Translations under genes and position numbers: made by a program
In this document: piece by piece, positions 59,417 to 64,000 of the stretch
Position numbering within the stretch: position 1 is the first letter of the stretch
How the letters are laid out: every line of letters begins with the position of its first letter
Assembly: GCA_029706075.1 (NCBI GenBank)
Contig: JAINUG010000197.1
Coordinates: forward strand, 969,009-1,033,008
Direction of reading: 5' to 3'
Source: Aldrovandia affinis
Lineage: Eukaryota; Chordata; Actinopteri; Notacanthiformes; Halosauridae
DNA length: 64,000 nucleotides
Notes under the pieces: generated by a model
What the model saw: the letters and a program-made list of their open reading frames with translations, nothing else
The model's database searches: none
What the model was told of the DNA's origin: nothing

Positions 59417-60709
59417 TGCAGTACAGTCACACCATGATACCTGTGCTTTAGAAGGATGTCATGCTGTAGGGGCCTGTTCAAATTACTAGCAAGCATTTAA
59501 TAAGTCTTACTAGTTTGGCAGTAAAGCAAGCACAATAGTGTGTAGAAATTCAGCAATACAATTGACTTGGGTTGTTGGTGTATCTTTTTTTATGGGAATT
59601 GTTAATAACAATGTTAGGCATTCATCCAAAATAAAATCTGAATGTTGTTTATTGCTCTTTAAATACCCGATCACTATCTGTTTGCCATAAGGTAGGAATG
59701 TTTTAACCATTAGCCTATGTAATAGTATAATCGGGCCTTGAAATTAAGTGTAGCCTTGTAATCTATTACAATGGATTGCAAACCAAAGCAAGTTCAAACA
59801 TGCACTCTCTATTGAACATGCCTTGGTAAAGCAGTGTAGTTACTACAATTTTACTACAAGAGTTGTCTCTGGCAGTGATGAAGCTAATGAATTTTACAAT
59901 CCCAGAATTCGTTGTGAAGACATTATGGATAATGCCTAAACTTTGGGAAGCTGACATGCAGACTTTCTATCTAAGAACTGTGTATCTGAGTATCATTTGA
60001 GAGAACTTAAAATGGATATTGTAGAAAATAAAGTTTAACATGACTTTAAAATTCATATTAGGTCAAAACTGACTAGAAATGTGAAGACATGGACCCTGAA
60101 GAGTATTTCATGGGAAATCCCCCAAAACACATGACTATAGTCTTACCTCTGAAAATAGCAACAACAAAAAAATGGCTCGCACCCTGCCACATTCACACTT
60201 GGGTACATTGTGATGCCAACACAAACTTTCACCACTCTTCTTTTTTGGACATAATTTTCTCTGTGGACATTTACTTTGGCCATTTGTGTTTGTGCTCACT
60301 CTTTTACGGAAAAAAATATACGTCTGCTCTTAAGATGCCGTTAGTATTTCAATAATGGCTTGTGTCAAGAATCATTACCATTGTCCCAACAGTATAGTTC
60401 ACCTGGTATCTGAAGTGTAGGCCTATTTTGATTTGTGTTCGAAACTTAGACCTTTCACCTGATTTGGATTATCCATAAAGTCCAAGTACAGTACACATTT
60501 TATACTCAGGATAAGATTATTTCTATTTCTTTACATTGCTTAAGTTATTTGCCTAACTAGTAGGCCAAGCATTTACTGGAAGCTCATTTAGTCTAATGGG
60601 CAAACAAATGGGTCTAATTGGATTAAATATGATTGGTAGGATGTTCTGTAACTATGCTGTACAATAGTTAAAAATAAGTTTAAAAAAATGCTATATATAT
60701 ATATATATA
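59417..60709. other. intergenic DNA, no feature recognised
   Basis: AT-rich with no exon. It ends in a (TA)n run at about 60692-60711, into which the next element is inserted. Confidence 0.4.
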
Positions 60710-60711
60710 TA

Positions 60712-62537
60712 CAGTGGCAAGAAAAAGTTGGAACCCTTTGGAATTACCTGGTTTTCTGCATTAATTGATCATAAAACATGATCTGATCTTCATCTAAGTC
60801 ACAAGTATGGACAAACACAATCTGCTTAAGCTAATATCACACAAACAATTATAATCTTTCATGTCTTTATTGAACACACCCATTAAACATTCAGTGTTGG
60901 TGGAAAAAGTAAGTGAACCCTTGGATTTAATAACTGGTCGAACCTCCTTTGGCAGCAATAACCTCAAACAAGCGCCTCTGGTAGCTGTGGATCAGACCTG
61001 CACACGGTTCAGGAGGAATTTTAGACCATTCTTCCTTACAGAACTGCTTCAGCTCAGCCATATTCTTAGGATGTCTGGTGTGAACGGCTCTCTTGAGGTC
61101 ATTCCACAGCATCTCTATTGGGTTAAGTTCTGGGCTCTGACTGGGCCACTCCAAAAGGCGGATTTTCTTTTTTTGAAGCCATTCTGTAGTAGATTTACTT
61201 CAATGTTTAGGGTCATTGTCCTGCTGCATCACCCAACTTCTTCTGAGCTTCAGCTAGCGGACAGCCACCCTGACATTATCCTGTAGGATACCTTGATAAA
61301 CTTGGGAATTCATTTTCCCCTCGATGATGGCAAGCTGTCAAGGCCCCAAGGGAGCAAAGCAGCCCCAAATCATGATTCTCCCTCCACCGTACTTCACCGT
61401 TGGGATAATGTTTTCATGTTGGTATGCGGTGCCCTTTTTACGTCATACGTAGTGCTGCGTGTTCTTCCCGAACAATTCAACCGTAGTTTCATCAGTCCAC
61501 AAAACATTTTCCCAGTAGCGTTGTGGAGTGTCAAGGTGCTCTTTGGGAAACTTCAGGCACGCAGCAATGTTTTTTTTGGAGAGCAGCGGCTTCCTCCGTG
61601 GTGTCCTGCTATGGACACCATGCCTGTTCAATGTTTTGTGTATGGTAGACTCATGAACAGAGATGTTAACCAGTTCCAATGATTCCTTGAAGCCTTTAGC
61701 TGTTAGTCTATGGTTCTTTTTTTCTTCATTGAGCATTCTGCGTTGTGCCTTTGGAGTCATCTTCTAGGGAGAGTAGCCACAATACTAAATCATCTCCATT
61801 TACAGACAATTTGGCTAACTGTGGACTGATGAATATCTAAACTCTTAGAGATTACTTTGTAACCCTTTCCAGCTTTATGCAAATCAACAATTCTTGATCG
61901 TAGGTCTTCTCTTCTCTTTTTTGTGAGGCATGGTTCACATCAGATGCTTCTTGTGAATAGCAAACTCAAAACGTTTGAGTGTTTTTTATAAGTCAAAGTA
62001 GCTTTAACCCACACCTCCAATCGTGTTTCATTGATTGGACTCCAGGTTTGCCAACTGCTGACTCCAATTAGCTTCTGTTGAAGTCATTAGCCTAGGGCAG
62101 GGGTCGGCAACCTGCGGCTCCGCGTGGCTTGGGAAAAAAAAAAATTAAGTATCAAATTGAATCGGGCGCATTTTTTTGGCGTAGCACCACCCCCCGGTTC
62201 CGCAAAATAAATGAACTGGTCGCTGCGACCGATTCATTTGCACCCCCGTCGACAGAAAATGGTGCGGCTCCCAGTGTTTTCTTTTCCGTGGAAACCGGGT
62301 CCAAATGGCTCTTTGAGTGTTATGGGTTGCCGACCCCTGGCCTAGGGGTTCACATACTTAATCAACCTACACTGTGAATGTTTGAATGTATTCAATATGG
62401 ACAAGAAAGATACAATAATTTGTGTGTTATTAGTTAAAACAGATTCTGTTTGTTCATTATTGTAACTTAGATGAAGATCAGACCATATTTTAAGACAAAT
62501 GTATACATAAATGCAGGTAATTCCGAAGGGTTCACTG
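60712..62537 (-). mobile_element. Tc1/mariner transposon with both ends, transposase broken
   Basis: The terminal inverted repeats CAGTGGCAAG… and …ggttcactg are flanked by TA at both sides; the inner parts share 'ggaattacctg' and 'gatcttcatctaagt'. The minus strand carries the transposase. The N-terminal part (61760-61443) reads MTPKAQRRMLNEEKKNHRLT through RYWENVLWTDETTVELFGKN, with the first catalytic Asp. The C-terminal part (61154-60927) reads MEWPSQSPELNPIEMLWNDL, with the final catalytic Glu. The stretch between is out of frame. A hAT MITE is inserted near the right end. Confidence 0.93.
62098..62339. mobile_element. hAT MITE nested in the Tc1 transposon, 8-bp TSD
   Basis: The ends CAGGGGTCGGCAACC and GGTTGCCGACCCCTG are perfect 15-bp inverted repeats. 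The duplication GCCTAGGG flanks both sides exactly. The interior is GC-rich and non-coding and shares a block with 31637-31935. Confidence 0.94.
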
Positions 62538-62971
62538 TATATTAATTTGGATATTTTTGGTGATGGCAAACACTAGAGTAGGCTACTCATCTTTTGAAAT
62601 AAAAAAATATCCTTTGAAATGCAACTGGATATGTACTGTGGAATTATTGCACAAGCATAGGCTATTGGTGTAGAGCTTTTGGCATGACCCAATAGAACTA
62701 CAGTATTCTTGTCACAGGGGTATGGGGAGCGCCGCCCAGTAGGAAAGGGAAGAACCGATTCAGTGTCACGATATTACTAATCTTTCCAGTCCAAATGCCT
62801 GAAGGTCATTTTGTTCCCATTTTTCTCCAAAGCACAACCATGCGTCATGTCAGTATTTTCCCATTTGCGATCAGTTATTATCTGATTTAAATCACCTGGA
62901 AAATTTAGTTATGTCCACTCAGGCCACAAGCCATGCTCAACACAGCTGTCAAATGCATGCTTCACATAGTG

Positions 62972-63151
62972 CAGGGGTCCCCAATCTTTTCCGAGAAAGG
63001 CCAGTGTGGGTGCAGGCTTTTGCTCTAACTAATTAATGAATCATGGTCCTCAATCAAGACCTTGATTAGTTGAATCAGATGTTTTAGTTCTGTAAGAGAA
63101 CAAAAACCTGCACCTACACCGGCCCTTTTCGGAAAAGATTGGAGATCCCTG
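62972..63151. mobile_element. hAT MITE with palindromic arms
   Basis: Left CAGGGGTCCCCAATCTTTTC and right gaaaagattggagatccctg. The inner arms 'gtgtgggtgcaggcttttg' and 'caaaaacctgcacctacac' are inverted. It is related in sequence to the MITE at 56098-56302. Confidence 0.85.
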
Positions 63152-64000
63152 ACAGCGTCTTTCCCTCTTTCAGCTGACGCATTGCCCAATTTTGGTCCAT
63201 GTGTTTGTCCTAGAATCTAGGAGGTAAGTAAACATTTCTCAAGGCTCTGGTTAAAAGCCACATGCAATGCCAAATCTCACACATTTTTTGCCATTTACTT
63301 ATTAGTCTATAGATGTGTATAAAATGCCTTCATTGCTGTAGGTCCAAGGGCACAATATGGTAAAGCATATTGGCCATTAAATAGGTTTTTCAAACAACAA
63401 CATACTTCATATCACCTTTGGCACATCATCAGCTTTGGAGAAACCTATCATGTGAGAACTGAACAGCATACATTTTGTTTATCCAGAGTGTTTAAACAAG
63501 TAAATGTGTAAATTGTATGGGTCTGTATTCATTCATTAGTATTTGCTACAATTCCCAAACATTCTCAAAATGCAAGTCACTAGTCATTTGGATTGAAAGC
63601 CTTGTGGTTCCTTCCAAACCCCTGTATTAAAGCCCTATTAAAGGTTTTGAGAACGGCTCCCATTCAAAACCACAAAATTAGACTATCATTATCTTAGTGG
63701 TTTCATTGCCTACTTGGTTGAAATTTGGCACATCTACTTGGACAGCCCTGTACAATATAGTTTTCTTGAACCAAACCTTCAGTAAAATATACCTTTTTAA
63801 GACAATTTTTTTGTCAAGGGTACCTAAATATCAACTGACAAAAAAATACTGCATACAAATGCTGGTACGGATGCCATAAATCAGCCTGTGTTGTAGGGCA
63901 TCAACTTTGTAAGTGTAACTTTTTATTAAAATAATAATTTACCAGATGCACGCACCCATTGACTTTGAATGGAGAGGTCAGAACAAGTTTGCTTCATAAA
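63152..64000. other. intergenic DNA to the window edge
   Basis: No exon or named repeat recognised. Confidence 0.4.

Overview
This is nuclear DNA from a ray-finned fish, almost certainly a teleost. It has small vertebrate-type exons with GT-AG introns, two conserved vertebrate genes, and a fish-type repeat load: CR1 and L2 LINEs, several Tc1/mariner families, hAT MITEs, tRNA-derived SINEs and a 5S-rRNA-derived SINE. I cannot name the species.

Layout. Positions 1-17576 hold the 3' half of nsd2 (WHSC1/MMSET, a histone H3K36 methyltransferase) on the + strand. Eleven exons encode the PHD2, PHD3, PWWP2, AWS, SET, post-SET and PHD4 (C5HCH) region, ending at the stop at 17574-17576. The first visible intron (1728-8056) holds a nearly full-length but internally deleted CR1 LINE on the - strand. 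Positions 17577-21598 are the nsd2 3' UTR plus a short intergenic stretch. Positions 21599-51277 are a whole letm1 gene on the + strand (mitochondrial inner-membrane K+/H+ and Ca2+ exchange protein): 14 exons, about 738 codons plus stop, with transit region, membrane segment, LETM1 ribosome-binding-like domain, coiled coils and a C-terminal EF-hand. Its 13-kb first intron is packed with nested transposons and an L2 LINE, and its second intron holds a large palindromic Tc1 derivative. Positions 51278-64000 contain no recognisable coding exon, only a likely letm1 3' UTR and more DNA transposons.

Identity. The PHD4 and C-terminal sequence fits NSD2 rather than NSD1 or NSD3, and the EF-hand and length fit LETM1 rather than LETM2. 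The pair is therefore the fish counterpart of the human Wolf-Hirschhorn interval at 4p16.3. In human the two genes are head-to-head; here they are head-to-tail on one strand, so one of them has been inverted relative to the human arrangement.

Most unusual signal. A large share of the splice junctions carry short tandem duplications or minisatellites that include or abut the splice site: the nsd2 donors at 1728 and 15806, the nsd2 acceptor at 17334, and in letm1 the acceptors of exons 4 and 5, a duplicated piece of exon 12, and arrays just upstream of exons 9 and 13. Several create in-frame or frame-shifting alternative splice sites. The letm1 exon-12 case also shows a one-base frame discrepancy in the only usable copy. 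All exon calls come from reading frame, splice consensus and remembered family sequences; no alignment or transcript was available.
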